Source: Verrucomicrobiota bacterium
GTDB taxonomy: Bacteria; Verrucomicrobiota; Verrucomicrobiia; Verrucomicrobiales; Akkermansiaceae
NCBI GenBank assembly: GCA_017301995.1
Contig: JAFLEH010000028.1
Coordinates: forward strand, 1 to 64,000
DNA length: 64,000 nucleotides
Direction of reading: 5' to 3'
Program-made: the position numbers and the translations under genes
Notes under the pieces: model-generated
The model's database searches: none
Told to the model about the DNA's origin: nothing
Seen by the model: the letters and a program-made list of their open reading frames with translations, nothing else
Shown: positions 17,201-27,300 of the stretch, piece by piece
How positions within the stretch are numbered: position 1 is the stretch's first letter
Layout of the letters: each line of letters opens with the position of its first letter

Positions 17201-17351
17201 TGAAAACACGATTCAGGCCGTCGCCGCGCTCGAAGAGGAGAAGATGATCGAAAAACTAGTCGGCAAGATTCTCGCAAACCCGGTGGTGCGTCTTGACACC
17301 ATCGGTGCGTATTTCTTGTCTGAGCAACCTTTCTGGAGCCAAGCTAAATGA
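14214..17351 (+). CDS. dpdE: DpdE-like SNF2-family helicase
   Basis: This 1,045-residue superfamily-2 helicase has motif I in LLADEVGLGKTIEAGII (residues about 181-197), motif II as VIDEAHRVV (257-265), motif III as LLLSATPA, and motifs V/VI in DAVGEEGFNLQFARAVIFYD and RLEQRLGRLDRID (about residues 590-635). The DEVGLGKT and EGFNLQ patterns are typical of the SNF2/RapA type. The long C-terminal region (650-1045) has no domain I recognise. Position as the first gene after the preQ0 set, followed by a RecQ-like gene in a 4-base overlap, matches the dpdE-dpdF order in Dpd clusters. The first 400 bases are clearly lower in GC than the que genes before them. The presumed role is as a motor in the restriction of unmodified DNA. 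Confidence 0.75.
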   Translation: MNQGQKVSILKQPQLGYGDLASYNPSVAMAVIRFFTNPIRYLEIDSSPDAIEHAVLPSETRCFRRIDGITQYGRVLSCASQNGAREYLVKFGGHEEIERLREEDFHVRSYLPADDPAEVLAALANETPFFFAHRSALLRELLRQDRLCHGLRSLASSKIEMLPHQAEIASRVLRDPTIRYLLADEVGLGKTIEAGIILRQLWLDAPGIRIGVTVPDVLVRQWRTEITERFGLADVEIFPHTELAENGRTHKWDVLVIDEAHRVVASDLASDTALSRGARNAARQASHLLLLSATPAIHHDAELLALLELLDPDNYSREDLVAFQFRTAKRIELGRALLALRSATVPALVKRNAVALSNLLPNDATLRELAGCIAEPNAEIRSLQRALHLHISETYRLHRRMLRTRRRWLADAQERFVRNIKEIVEYELEEEPHARLWGILDEWRTEAAARVHRDTNLRSLCAADYVRLAEAIAAEPDRLEELALEVAERTNATESERHLLLRLGEEAPVEELIAARLELLAEILRRRLQHDGPSAKYLVFCPTPAICARLGKHLITHLPTRGIFIADSILDWGETGDVFAKFADDRKMHVLITDAVGEEGFNLQFARAVIFYDLPWSPMRLEQRLGRLDRIDCSGKISCIVLTTGEDDTIALDEAWRRVVSEGLGLFDASISDLQHLIDVEVPQLRDRAFIGGPFVLLEDIENLAAAVKIERAEIEEQDVIDGMHSLSPNSSLYRDLAEADRDAENLGKALTHYLKENVGLKQWWDENDNSFTFRLPRDMDPIIPADRLETLAQLCNAPFTVYRSVAIEDFSLQFLRPGHPCVEGCRELLAWDDRGRSFAMWRQMTGAKHLRVAFRCIVHVSVDLAIVRSALEEERWDAIRCGGLLRLARGWFPEFLAESFVDEHGALQTAAIVETCRKPYNQHDKSLGKDRARHIREAFGANTWHEMCLSAAESVLTAVREGEELARACAQAQFEASEHFALVHTRTGARQQAGIENTIQAVAALEEEKMIEKLVGKILANPVVRLDTIGAYFLSEQPFWSQAK

Positions 17352-19828
17352 AAGCAGTGGATTGGCTTCAAGAGACGCTGAAAATGTCGCCTCCGACTCT
17401 GGAGGTTCCTTCCGAAGGGGAACACATGCCTCACCGGAGGCTGGCACTTGCAGTTGCGAGCGACTCCGCCGGTGCCGCAGATCTAGCGGTGCTCCTGCGT
17501 AGTGTGATACGCTGGGAAGAACTTGCGAACCGCTCTACATTTGAGCTCGAAGTGCCGAGTTCGCTCTTGGAGCGAATTAGACCGGCATTGCCGCCCGCAC
17601 AACTCGTCTCACGAGTTGCGGGCGAGTCAGCGTGGATACGAGCCGTATCGTGGCAACCTGCGTGGTTGGAAGGTAGTGACACCTTTGCGGTGGACGATTG
17701 CATTCGCCCGAATGTGCGCCGACCGCCCGAGTCCTGCCCCGGTGACCCAGTACTCACTGCACTCGGACTCGATCACTACACTTCCACAGCCCAACGGGAC
17801 GCATTGCGTGCGTCGCTTTGCGCCGAACCCGGAGACACGCTCGCGATTTGTCTGCCAACTGGCGCAGGTAAGAGTCTCTGCGCCTTTCTCCCCGGCATGA
17901 AGCCGGTCTCCGCGGAAGGGGAAGAGCTTGGTGTGAGTATCATCATAGTTCCGACTGTTGCCCTTGCTCTTGATCTTGCGAAGCGAATGGAAGAACGTGT
18001 CGGTCACGCAATCGCCTATAGGCCGGAAGAGAAGGAGGCAGCAGCGGCCATCCGGGCGCGCTGCGAGTCCGGCGTGCAGGGGCCAGTGATCGTCTCGCCC
18101 GAGGCCCTCGTGGGAAATCTTTACCCCGCGCTGAAAACCGCTGCTCGGCGAGGTTGGCTGCGCTATTTCGTCATAGATGAAGCCCACATGGTTTTGAGCT
18201 GGGGCGATGAATTCCGCCCTGCATTCCTACAGCTTTCGGCTGCCCGACGCGAGTTCGAGCAACTCGCCGGTTCTCGCGGTTTCGCCACTCTCTTGCTTTC
18301 CGCAACGCTGACCGACTATCACTTGCGCTGGCTGCGAGTGATGTTCTCGGAAGAAGGGTCGCGATTCACCGTTCTCCATGCTGCACGGCTAAGGCCGGAG
18401 CCTGCTTTTTGGCGTGCATGCGCGGCGACCGAAGCGGAACGCGAGCGTTGGATTGTCGAGGCTGCTTTCCATCTTCCTCGGCCGTGCATCGTCTACACGA
18501 CGCGGCGTGACGATTGTACTCGCTGGCATGATCTGTTCGCACGGGCGGGTTTTAAACGCCTCGGCATGATGACCGGCGATACCAGTCCCGACGAGCGTCG
18601 TGTGTTGCTCGATCGCTGGGCAGCGGACAAAATCGACCTCATGGTTGCAACGTCGGCATTCGGGCTCGGCATCGACAAGTCGGACGTGCGCACGGTTATC
18701 CACGCACAGTTGCCGGAGACCGTGGATCGGTTCTATCAGGACGTTGGACGCGCGGGGCGCGACGGTTGCGCTTCAATTTCGTTGCTGGTGAATACACGAT
18801 ACGACTGGCGCGCCGTCGGTGGAATTGGCCGCCCGAAGTTCATCAGCGCGGCATTCGGACTCCAGCGGTGGCGGCGGATGCACGACGCCTCCGAGGTGCT
18901 CGATCCCGCAAGCAACCAACGGTTGATCGACCTCAATACCGGCCGTGAACTCGATATGGGCGCGAGCGACTACAACCGCGCATGGAACCTCCGCACTCTG
19001 CAGTTGTTGCAGCGCGTGGGCGCCCTTGAGTTTGTGCATTCCGCTAGGGCCGTGACAGCGTGCCAGGTTGCGGTGCGTTTGGAAGCCTACCGCCATCTCG
19101 ACGAGGATTTTTGGAACACCACCATCGAGCAACTCCGCGGCGAACTCCGGGGCGACTATGCACATAGTGGCGAACTGTTGCGACGGATGCTCCGTGACAA
19201 CGACGAGTGCCTGGCGAACGTCTTCGCCAGTTGCTACCGGAGCGAAACTTTCGACATCACTGCGGTCCAAGCTTGCGGCGGTTGCCCTGCCTGCCGCCGT
19301 GCCGGACGTGTGCCGGATTGCGGTCGCATCATCGCGCGGCGCAATCCCTCCGGGCCGGTTTCTCCGAGCGCGGGCGATGTGGAACTCGAGCGCCTTTTGG
19401 GGGGGCGGCGCTCCGCCTTCATCTTCTATCCACCGGATTTCTTCCATGACGCCTTGGGCGGGATCTTGGCAGAACCCTTGTGGTGGCTTGCCACGCATGG
19501 AGTGAAGAATTTCGTGGCCCCGCCCTGGCTGACACCCTTGCTCTGGAGGACTGCCGCGCAAGCGCCCCACGCCACACTATTCTGGCACGAGAAGCCGCCC
19601 CGCAACCTTGACGTGGTCGCCGCGCAAGCGACGGCAGTGCTCCTCACCCGCCCGGAACCAAGCTGGTGGCCGGAGTTCTGGGCGAAAATTGCCACGCGGC
19701 CGGGACCTTCCATCGTTTTTGCCCCGGCGGACCTGCGCTGCCCCGATGTCCGAACGCGTATGGTGCGCGATCTAGTGGACGGCTCTACCATGGATTTGGC
19801 ACAGTGGGAAAACCGTTTCGTCGCATGA
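17348..19828 (+). CDS. dpdF: DpdF-like RecQ-family helicase
   Basis: This 826-residue protein starts by a 4-base overlap with dpdE. RecQ-type motifs are CLPTGAGKSLCAFLPG (motif I, about residue 168), FVIDEAHMVLSWGDEFRPAF (motif II with the RecQ W-G-x-F-R run, near 276), LLSATLTDYHL (III), and TSAFGLGIDKSDVRTVIHA with RFYQDVGRAGRDG (V/VI, about 440-470). A Cys cluster CGGCPACRRAGRVPDC near residue 642 could bind zinc, comparable with the RecQ zinc site but further downstream. The last 180 residues (from about 650) have no recognised fold. It belongs to the restriction arm of Dpd clusters. Which helicase acts at which step is not known. Confidence 0.75.
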   Translation: MKAVDWLQETLKMSPPTLEVPSEGEHMPHRRLALAVASDSAGAADLAVLLRSVIRWEELANRSTFELEVPSSLLERIRPALPPAQLVSRVAGESAWIRAVSWQPAWLEGSDTFAVDDCIRPNVRRPPESCPGDPVLTALGLDHYTSTAQRDALRASLCAEPGDTLAICLPTGAGKSLCAFLPGMKPVSAEGEELGVSIIIVPTVALALDLAKRMEERVGHAIAYRPEEKEAAAAIRARCESGVQGPVIVSPEALVGNLYPALKTAARRGWLRYFVIDEAHMVLSWGDEFRPAFLQLSAARREFEQLAGSRGFATLLLSATLTDYHLRWLRVMFSEEGSRFTVLHAARLRPEPAFWRACAATEAERERWIVEAAFHLPRPCIVYTTRRDDCTRWHDLFARAGFKRLGMMTGDTSPDERRVLLDRWAADKIDLMVATSAFGLGIDKSDVRTVIHAQLPETVDRFYQDVGRAGRDGCASISLLVNTRYDWRAVGGIGRPKFISAAFGLQRWRRMHDASEVLDPASNQRLIDLNTGRELDMGASDYNRAWNLRTLQLLQRVGALEFVHSARAVTACQVAVRLEAYRHLDEDFWNTTIEQLRGELRGDYAHSGELLRRMLRDNDECLANVFASCYRSETFDITAVQACGGCPACRRAGRVPDCGRIIARRNPSGPVSPSAGDVELERLLGGRRSAFIFYPPDFFHDALGGILAEPLWWLATHGVKNFVAPPWLTPLLWRTAAQAPHATLFWHEKPPRNLDVVAAQATAVLLTRPEPSWWPEFWAKIATRPGPSIVFAPADLRCPDVRTRMVRDLVDGSTMDLAQWENRFVA

Positions 19829-20655
19829 AGATCTATACAACAGTCGAAGCCGTCCCGAGCCGGATGATCGCGGTGGCACGCCTGCTGGCTGCAACCGGCC
19901 CGAAGCCCAAGGACGAGGTGATCGCGCTGCTACAGCCGGGGCGTGACAAAACCAACCTAGCCGAGAACACCCTCAATGCTGCGATCGAATGCAAGCTCGT
20001 TCGGCGGGAAGGCGACAGCTTTGACCTGGTGCCAGGAGTGATTCCACTTGGCACCAAGCCGGACGAACTAGACGAGGTGCTGCCCAAGACACTCGCCCGA
20101 CTCTTGCTCCAACCCACCATCGATGGCGAGCCTAACGGATTCGCGACACTTTGCGCATGGCTCTTGCAGCTCCCGGTAGAGAACACACCATCAAACCGGG
20201 GTGGACTTAAAGCCGCGCTGAAGACCAGCGGATTCACCCTCGAAGAACTCCAGATCGCGAGCGACGCACGTTGGGACAACGTGATCTACTGGGCACGCTA
20301 CCTTGGTCTTGTCCGCCAAAGGTTTGATGAACCCTGTGGCGGTGTGGTTCCAGACCCGACGGGCTATCTCCGACGCCATCTCTCGGACTTACTGCTGGAT
20401 GGTGATGATATCAGCGCCGCTGTGTTTCGCAGCCGGATTGGTGAACTGTGCCCCGTGCTCGATGGCGGTGCCGCACGCGCCGCAATGCTCGCTCGCGTCG
20501 CGCCGGACTGGCCCGCCGACCGGCTTTCCGATGCGCTAACCTTCGCCCTCGAACGCCTGGCTCGAACCAATGAACTGCGATGGTGGTGTCCGAACGACCA
20601 GCGTATCTTCCTCCTCACCCCCGCAGGCAAACCGATCGCCTTTGTTGCCCGATGA
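19825..20655 (+). CDS. dpdG: DpdG-like protein
   Basis: The ATG at 19825 overlaps the dpdF stop (ATGA), so I use it over a longer frame beginning inside dpdF. The 276-residue product has an N-terminal winged-helix-like segment (MIAVARLLAATGPKPKDEVI, then NTLNAAIECKLVRREGDSF) and a second helical segment with RWDNVIYWARYLGLVRQRFD, where a hydrophobic wing follows. The C-terminus (LSDALTFALERLARTNELRW, IFLLT) looks like a third winged helix. I recognise no catalytic site. The name rests on its position between a RecQ-like gene and a P-loop ATPase gene, as in Dpd clusters. It is probably an adaptor or DNA-binding component. Confidence 0.6.
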   Translation: MKIYTTVEAVPSRMIAVARLLAATGPKPKDEVIALLQPGRDKTNLAENTLNAAIECKLVRREGDSFDLVPGVIPLGTKPDELDEVLPKTLARLLLQPTIDGEPNGFATLCAWLLQLPVENTPSNRGGLKAALKTSGFTLEELQIASDARWDNVIYWARYLGLVRQRFDEPCGGVVPDPTGYLRRHLSDLLLDGDDISAAVFRSRIGELCPVLDGGAARAAMLARVAPDWPADRLSDALTFALERLARTNELRWWCPNDQRIFLLTPAGKPIAFVAR

Positions 20656-23600
20656 CCCCCCCGCTGCCATTCCCTCATGTCGTCTGCTGGAACGGCGATA
20701 CGCGCCAGCAGGTCATTAGCGCGGAAGCGTTACGCGTGCGCGAATCCGTGTTCCATGCCACCCACTTTCCGAGCCCAATTCTGGCGCTCAATCCGCAGAC
20801 CAACCCGCCGACGGCGGTCGCGTATTCCGAGAGGAAATTCGCGGGGGATTTCCAGAGGGCGGGCGTTGAGCGGATCTTCTGTGTTGTGAAGGGTGACTCA
20901 GGCACCGGCAAGTCACACCTCATTCGCTGGCTCTGGCGAGAAATCGAAAACGAAGCGAAACAGGACTATAAGATCGTCCGTGTGCCGCGGCACGCCGCAA
21001 ACCTCGCCGCTGTCCTGAATTATATCCTCGCGGAGGACTTTCATGGCGAGGAGGTCGAGCGTATTCGCCAAGAGTTAAAGCAGACCGCGGATCTCACCCC
21101 GACTGGCGCGATGCAGCGCGTGCTCGACGAACTCGCCTTTGTTCTCGATCCGCACAATCGCGAGCGCTCGCGTCTTCAGTTTCCCGATGACGTGGAGCAC
21201 CAGGAGATTATTCTGCCGCTTCTCCCCGCAATGCTCCGCGACAGCGCGATCCGGAAGCATTTCACCGGTGAGGGATCCTGTGGTGTTGTCGAGCGCTTGG
21301 CTCATCACGTCATTGGTACACGGGACCGGCGCAGCGATCCCGCGCTGTTAAGGTGGACCGAGCAGAATCTCGCAATTCCTGCGGCAGCGTTCGCGCGTGC
21401 GGGTGCCGACGCCAAGGACTTGGCTTCCACGTTGCTGCATGACAAGCAACTCCGTGAACTGACAGCCGGGGTGCTCAACCGCGCGTTTGAAGATGCCGGT
21501 CCGGCGCTGGTGGGCCTCAAGCACGGGAATTTGGGCGAGGCCATGTTGGAGATTCGTCGGCAACTGAAAAACGTCGGGCGTGAGTTGCTGCTTTTCATCG
21601 AGGACCTCTCCGTCTCGCAAGGCATGGATGCGGAGTTGATCGAGAGCCTGTTGGTTACGCCGGCACCGGGGGATGGTGGCCCAGATCTCTGCGTGTTGCG
21701 CAGCGTGGTTGGGGTCACCAACGACGACTTCCAGCAGATGCTCGACAACATCCGCGGGCGCATCGATCTGGCGGTCGCCTTCGACATGCCGCTGGCCGAG
21801 CACAAGGTTGAGGGATTCAGTGATGGCGAAATCGCCGACTTCACGTCGCGCTATCTGAACGCAGCCCGTTATACCCTCGGCGGGCTCGACGAATGGTATA
21901 AGGAAACGCGTGGCAAGTCGGAATTGGGAAGCTTCTGCGTTGAGTCAGCTTGCCCCAATCGCACGGAATGCCACGCGAGATTCGGAGCTGTGGATGATCG
22001 CGGGCTCTATCCCTTCAACCCCACGGCAGTCGCGCGTCTTTACCGGAATCTGCACCGTGGTCAAAATTGCGGGGAAGAGCGAGCCTTCAATCCGCGACTG
22101 CTTGTTAGCGGCGTCTTCAAGTATATGCTTGAAGAGGCGGAGACGCAAATTCCCGGGCAAGGCTTTCCGGCGACGAACTTCCTCGAATGGTTCAAGCTCG
22201 CCGAGGTCGCACCCGAAGTTCAGGTGGAACTGCGGGAGAAGCATGGTGAATACGATGCAGGCCGCATCCGCACGGCATTAGAGATGTATGCGGAGAGCCC
22301 GAACACAGGACTGCTTCCGGATGGGTTGCCGGAGACCTTCGGCCTGCAGCATGAGGGAGTGACCGGAAAGGTCAAACTGCCAGAGACGTTGCCGGGACAT
22401 GAGGTGGATAAGCCACCCGTCCCCCCGCCACAAGCAGACAATGTCTTTAGCCTGTGGCTCAACCGAGGCCAACTCGAAGACAGGAATCTAAACGAATGGC
22501 GGATTGCCGTTTTCAGGGCGATGCGCGGCAGCCGTGATTGGGATTCAGACCCTCTGCAATCGTGCTTTCTCAAGCATTTCAACCAGCGCTTCATCCATTT
22601 CGACGGCCAGCACACATCGCGTGCCGGCGACGTGCAGTTGGTGATCAAGCGGACTCCCGAAAACGCGGAAGCACTGCGCCAGTTGGTGACTGATTCCGGA
22701 AGTCGGAGGGGCCTTTTGCTCGCCATGCAACTCGTCGAAGAATGGACCGAAGAGGTGTGCAACAAATTGAGGAAATTGTCCCGCGTATCCGGCCAACCGA
22801 AGCCGCTGACCTCCGCCGTAAACCTCCTCTCCATTGGGGCGCTCCTACGCGGCGCGGTACCAGAGGAATGTGATCCGCAGGGCTTTCTCGCGGCCTTGTT
22901 ATCACCTTGGCCCGAGAAGCCCGCTCGCGTGACGGAACGCTCGGCGAGTTGGAATCAGCTCCAGGAGGCATTCCAAAGATGGGGGCCGAAACTCCGGGAG
23001 TGGCTTCTCCGCCAAATCGGCGGCGCGAAGGGAGGCCAGATCGGAGCTGGTATGATCGACGTCGCGCTGGTGATCGACGATGTGCAGGCGGCGGCGCGGC
23101 GGGTGCAAACCGATTTCGGCGATGACTTCGGAACGAAGTGGGACGAAGGTTTTTATGAACCGGTGATCGAACTCGGTCGGCGCGTGGCCAAGTTCCTGCC
23201 ACCTGCAATTGAGCAGGAAGTCGGTTACTGTCGGCAATGGCTCACGCTGCTCGAAGGTGCATGTGGCGGGAACACCACACGGCAACTCGGCACGCAGCTT
23301 CAAAGTGCGATCCAGGCCGGGATCCGCGCGCCTATATTCGACAAAGGGCGTGCCAGCGACCTGCCGCCTCGCTGCGAAGTGTTCATCAACGGGCAGGTCG
23401 AGCAAAGTGCGCAATTGGCGCGCAGTGTGACCGCCGTCGATGTGGCCCGGAACAAGCAGTTACGTCTCCTTGCCCAGGTCAACCGCGCCGGAATGGATGA
23501 GGCGGCTGAAACTCTTCGCCTGGCCGAAATGGAACTCACTGCTGCGAACGAATACTTGGATCGACAGTTCAGCGGCGGCATGGATCAACTTGATCAACTC

Positions 23601-23687
23601 GAACAATCCACCCGTGCTGCGCTGGGAAACTTACGCCAGAAACTCGAAACCGTGTTGGGAGACACTGAAGACAATGTCGCTGTTTGA
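20652..23687 (+). CDS. dpdH: DpdH-like P-loop ATPase
   Basis: ATG 20652 overlaps the dpdG stop by 4 bases. The 1,011-residue protein has a Walker A motif, VVKGDSGTGKSHLIRW (about residues 77-92), and a Walker B-like LLLFIEDLSVSQGMD (near 312). The pattern is that of AAA+/STAND-like ATPases rather than a helicase. ESACPNRTECHARFG (near 430) may bind metal. The C-terminal half is helical and ends in a coiled-coil-like QVNRAGMDEAAETLRLAEME. Its start overlap and the 14-base overlap with dpdI show tight translational coupling. It would supply ATP-dependent assembly or switching in the restriction complex; that function is not established. Confidence 0.7.
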   Translation: MTPPLPFPHVVCWNGDTRQQVISAEALRVRESVFHATHFPSPILALNPQTNPPTAVAYSERKFAGDFQRAGVERIFCVVKGDSGTGKSHLIRWLWREIENEAKQDYKIVRVPRHAANLAAVLNYILAEDFHGEEVERIRQELKQTADLTPTGAMQRVLDELAFVLDPHNRERSRLQFPDDVEHQEIILPLLPAMLRDSAIRKHFTGEGSCGVVERLAHHVIGTRDRRSDPALLRWTEQNLAIPAAAFARAGADAKDLASTLLHDKQLRELTAGVLNRAFEDAGPALVGLKHGNLGEAMLEIRRQLKNVGRELLLFIEDLSVSQGMDAELIESLLVTPAPGDGGPDLCVLRSVVGVTNDDFQQMLDNIRGRIDLAVAFDMPLAEHKVEGFSDGEIADFTSRYLNAARYTLGGLDEWYKETRGKSELGSFCVESACPNRTECHARFGAVDDRGLYPFNPTAVARLYRNLHRGQNCGEERAFNPRLLVSGVFKYMLEEAETQIPGQGFPATNFLEWFKLAEVAPEVQVELREKHGEYDAGRIRTALEMYAESPNTGLLPDGLPETFGLQHEGVTGKVKLPETLPGHEVDKPPVPPPQADNVFSLWLNRGQLEDRNLNEWRIAVFRAMRGSRDWDSDPLQSCFLKHFNQRFIHFDGQHTSRAGDVQLVIKRTPENAEALRQLVTDSGSRRGLLLAMQLVEEWTEEVCNKLRKLSRVSGQPKPLTSAVNLLSIGALLRGAVPEECDPQGFLAALLSPWPEKPARVTERSASWNQLQEAFQRWGPKLREWLLRQIGGAKGGQIGAGMIDVALVIDDVQAAARRVQTDFGDDFGTKWDEGFYEPVIELGRRVAKFLPPAIEQEVGYCRQWLTLLEGACGGNTTRQLGTQLQSAIQAGIRAPIFDKGRASDLPPRCEVFINGQVEQSAQLARSVTAVDVARNKQLRLLAQVNRAGMDEAAETLRLAEMELTAANEYLDRQFSGGMDQLDQLEQSTRAALGNLRQKLETVLGDTEDNVAV

Positions 23688-24393
23688 CCTCGCCGCCGAC
23701 GTCCAATCCAAGACCGAGCGATTCGACCGCGCCCGCCAGGGGAAGGAACTCGCGGAGGATTTGCGCGAACGATTGCAGCAGATCACGGCCATCACGGACC
23801 GTGCCAGCAATCTCCAGCGGAGCCGCGATGTCGTCGCGGTTGCCGTCCCCGCGCTGAAGCTTCCGAAAAAAAGCTTGCGCCTGCGAGTGAAGAGTATCGA
23901 GAGGCTCGAAGCTGCGGTAGTCAGCGATATTAAGAAGCTCACGGAACGGAATGCCCTCGATCCAAGCGTCTTCTACGAGGCCTTGGGTGAAGCCGAAGCT
24001 GTCGTGCTTGATGCTTGGCGCAAGTTCGCGAAGCCGCCGCGCGAAGTAGCGATTGGAGCGCTGGAGGGCGATCCCGATGCGGACCAGTTGCGTTCCCTGC
24101 GCCAGCAACTCGATGCCCGCGCGAAGCAAGTGCCCGGCAGCGAAACGGACATTGCCGAAGTGGTCCGACTCAAGGAAGAGATCGGAGAACTGGGAGACCG
24201 GTTGCTCGCCGCCGGGTACGACGAGGAGGTGCTGCGCTTTCTCGAGCAGGCCCGCGGGCCGCGCGGGGTAGCCCTCGGCGAGGTGCTCGCAAGTCCGAAA
24301 CTCGCCCAGTGGCTTCAAGACAAGAAGCATACCGCTGCCCTGCGCCTAGTGCATGAAAACGTATTGAACCAGAGAAACTCGTTTCGCCCATGA
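23674..24393 (+). CDS. dpdI: DpdI-like coiled-coil protein
   Basis: The ATG at 23674 lies 14 bases inside the end of dpdH, and the last codons overlap the dpdJ start (ATGA). The 239-residue protein MSLFDLAADVQSKTERFDRA is almost entirely helical, with heptad-like KELAEDLRERLQQITAITDR at the start and RLKEEIGELGDRLLAAGYDE near residue 170. It also carries a basic KLPKKSLRLRVKSIERLE stretch. No catalytic motif is seen. In Dpd clusters this gene is a small partner of the DpdH ATPase and DpdJ helicase. A structural or bridging role is inference. Confidence 0.6.
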   Translation: MSLFDLAADVQSKTERFDRARQGKELAEDLRERLQQITAITDRASNLQRSRDVVAVAVPALKLPKKSLRLRVKSIERLEAAVVSDIKKLTERNALDPSVFYEALGEAEAVVLDAWRKFAKPPREVAIGALEGDPDADQLRSLRQQLDARAKQVPGSETDIAEVVRLKEEIGELGDRLLAAGYDEEVLRFLEQARGPRGVALGEVLASPKLAQWLQDKKHTAALRLVHENVLNQRNSFRP

Positions 24394-27300
24394 ATGATGA
24401 CCTGATCAAAGTGCTGGATGCGCTCTACTCCGTGGAACATGAAAATCTTTTGCGCAGCGACTATCAGCAATGGACGACTCCCGGAGAAGTCGCCGCCGCC
24501 TTGCCGACGGAACATCCCCGGAAGGGCGACGAGCTATGGGCACGGGAGCAACTCGAACGGTTGTGGATCGCACGCAAGGTCATGCAGCTTCCTGAAGAGG
24601 CCCCGGGACCAGCAGAATTGAGGGACGTGGAACTGCTCGGCCTCGACAGGCACGGGGACGAGAATGGTAAGTTGCGACTTGAGAACAACGACGTGCGCGG
24701 CAAGGATAACTCGGACTTCGCCCAAGTGGCTCTCTACGACGCAAAGACCCAGGTTAAGTATCGCTCACGTGTGGCTGAAGTCGCTTGGCTGCTGTCTCGA
24801 AACTACCAGCGTTTCCGCATGGCACCGGCGACAGGCGTCTTGCGCTACGAACGCCGGGCGCAGGAGCGACCGGCGAGGTATCTCGTGATCGCTGACCTGA
24901 TCAGACAATGGCGCGACGATATCAGCGCCGGCCGAATTACTGTGTCTACACCCGCGGGTAGCGTGGACTACAAACTCCTCCCCGATGTGCAGCCCGAGAA
25001 GCTTGTGCGAGCCACTGAAGCAGTGATGCGGGCGTTAGCCGAGACGCTCGGGCCGGGCAGGGACAAGCTTGCCCGCTTTCAGGCCACCTCCGTGATGGCG
25101 ACACTGGCGGGACTCTACTCTGCGGACTATCGCCAGCGCTTCGATGCGCACGTGGTAACGGCGGGAGTGGGCTCGGGAAAATCGTATGCGTTCCAGATTG
25201 GCGCGCTGATCCATTGTGCCTACACGCTTCTCACCGGTGGCCGGGGCTTACGCGTGCTGCTGGTCTATCCACGCGTTGTTCTCGCGGCGAACCAGTTCCA
25301 GGATCTTGAAGTCATCGTGGAGAAGGTGGCCTTGGCACTGCAAATTCCGCTCAGGCCGCCAGTGCTGGATGCAGGCGGCCAACTCAGCAGTCAGATGGGC
25401 ATCACTGAGGCGGAGAAGGGCGGCCTTTTTCATGCGATCCAGCGTGCCTATGGCTCGGGCGAGTTCTCGATCCTTGTCTCGAATCTTGACACGCTTGCCA
25501 ATCGCATCAGTCACCCAGAGGCAACGCGCGGCCTAGTGGAGAATCTCGATCTCATTGTGTGCGACGAGGTTCACCTGCTCAACGGTCTCTACGGCTCGCA
25601 CGCGCGAATGCTGCTCAAAAGACTTCAACTCCTGCGCGAACTGTGGCGCCTGCGAGCGGATGACCCGAATGCTAGTTTCGCGCACTTGCTTGCGCGGCGT
25701 CAGGGCGTGGCCCGACCCTACATCGTGGGTGCCAGCGCGACCATCGCCCAACCGGCCCAGCATATGGCCCGCTTGATCGAGACCGAGACGCGCCGCGTCA
25801 TGATAGTGGAGATCTCCGACCCAGTGGAGACCGGGTGGGTACATCACTTCTTCCTGCGACAGAAGCCCGAGGTCAGCACGATGACGGCACTGGTTAACGC
25901 AACGGCCTGCCTGGTGCACAACCGGCGCGATGGGCTTTTCCGCGAGTATTACCAGAGAGCCGATGGTGATGCGCCACACCCCATCGCGCTCGATGATTTG
26001 CCGAATCCGATTCAAGTCCGGGGCGGCCCGGTGGTGCCGCGTTCCCCCGGTCACATTCACAAGACTATTGGCTTTTGTGATTCGCTCGATGGCGTGGGAC
26101 GCTGGGCCGATCTAGTCGCCGACAATGAAGCTACCAAATCGACCGGGCTTACCAACGCGAGTCCCGGCGGGAGCTATCCATATTTCGCGCGCTTTCAGGA
26201 GCCGCTTTGGCGCGTGGTGCATCAGCGCTCCTTCGCTGCGCAACCCATGCGCTGGCAGCAAGAACTTCGAGGGTATTATGGTAGCGTGTGCCGCAACTGT
26301 AAGAAGGGGATCCGCTGCTCGGTGCCACGCGTCCCGCAGACGTTGAATGATGCCGGGCGCCGAGAGGTTGAGAAACTCTGGAGTGCGGACCGCGCCTCCA
26401 AGGACTCGTATCTGCACCGGTTGGGGATCGGGCCGGATTTTTACGATGCGAGTTGGTTTGCGCCGCTGCAGGTGGCAGCGGCGGCGGACCGTATCGAGAA
26501 CCTCGATGGCTGCGCCTTTTTCCAGATGGGTCTCTGCTGGTGGTGGTCCATGGATCACGCGGGCAGCAATGCTCCCGGGCCCCCGTCTCCGACTGATCCG
26601 CTAAACGGTGTAAAAATGGCCGGTCCGCGCAATGACTGGCAGCACCACTTCGTCAACGGCTTGCGCCTCCTGTCTTTCACCTCGCAGAAGAACCTTGATG
26701 TCCTGGCGCTGCCCACGATCAATCATCTCTACCAGGAAAAGGGCAACGAGGTGCTACGCGACCGCGGATATCATCCCGCCCAAGAGGAAAGCGCAGTCCT
26801 CGTGATTGGCTCGCCGCGACTTGAGGTCGGCGTAGACTTGAGCCGCGTGATGGACGGGATCACCTACCGGGCGATGCGCGATCCTTCGAGTCTCCAGCAG
26901 AAAGTGGGTCGTGTCGGGCGCGAACTCGGTTCGGACAGCTTACTTGTTCACCTTGTCACCCTGAACGCGCGCGACCAGTATTACTTCCGCAACCCACAGA
27001 TCGCACTCGATCCTGACTACCTTCAGGCGCTGCCGCTCCACGAGGACAACCGCATCGTGGCTCGTCACCATTTCCTCATGGCGATCGTCGATTTCATCGC
27101 TTTACAAGGAGCGGAGCCAGGAGACCGCAGGATCGCAGACAGCGGGGATAGGCTCGCATTGATCAACGATCACGTGCAGGCGAAGTCTTTCAGCGGTTGG
27201 CATCTGAAAGTCTCCGCGGTTCGCGAATTCCTGTTCGCCGGCCACAAGTATCAAGGTGAAAACCTTGGGAACCTACACGGCTTCCTTGAGGCACTTGGAG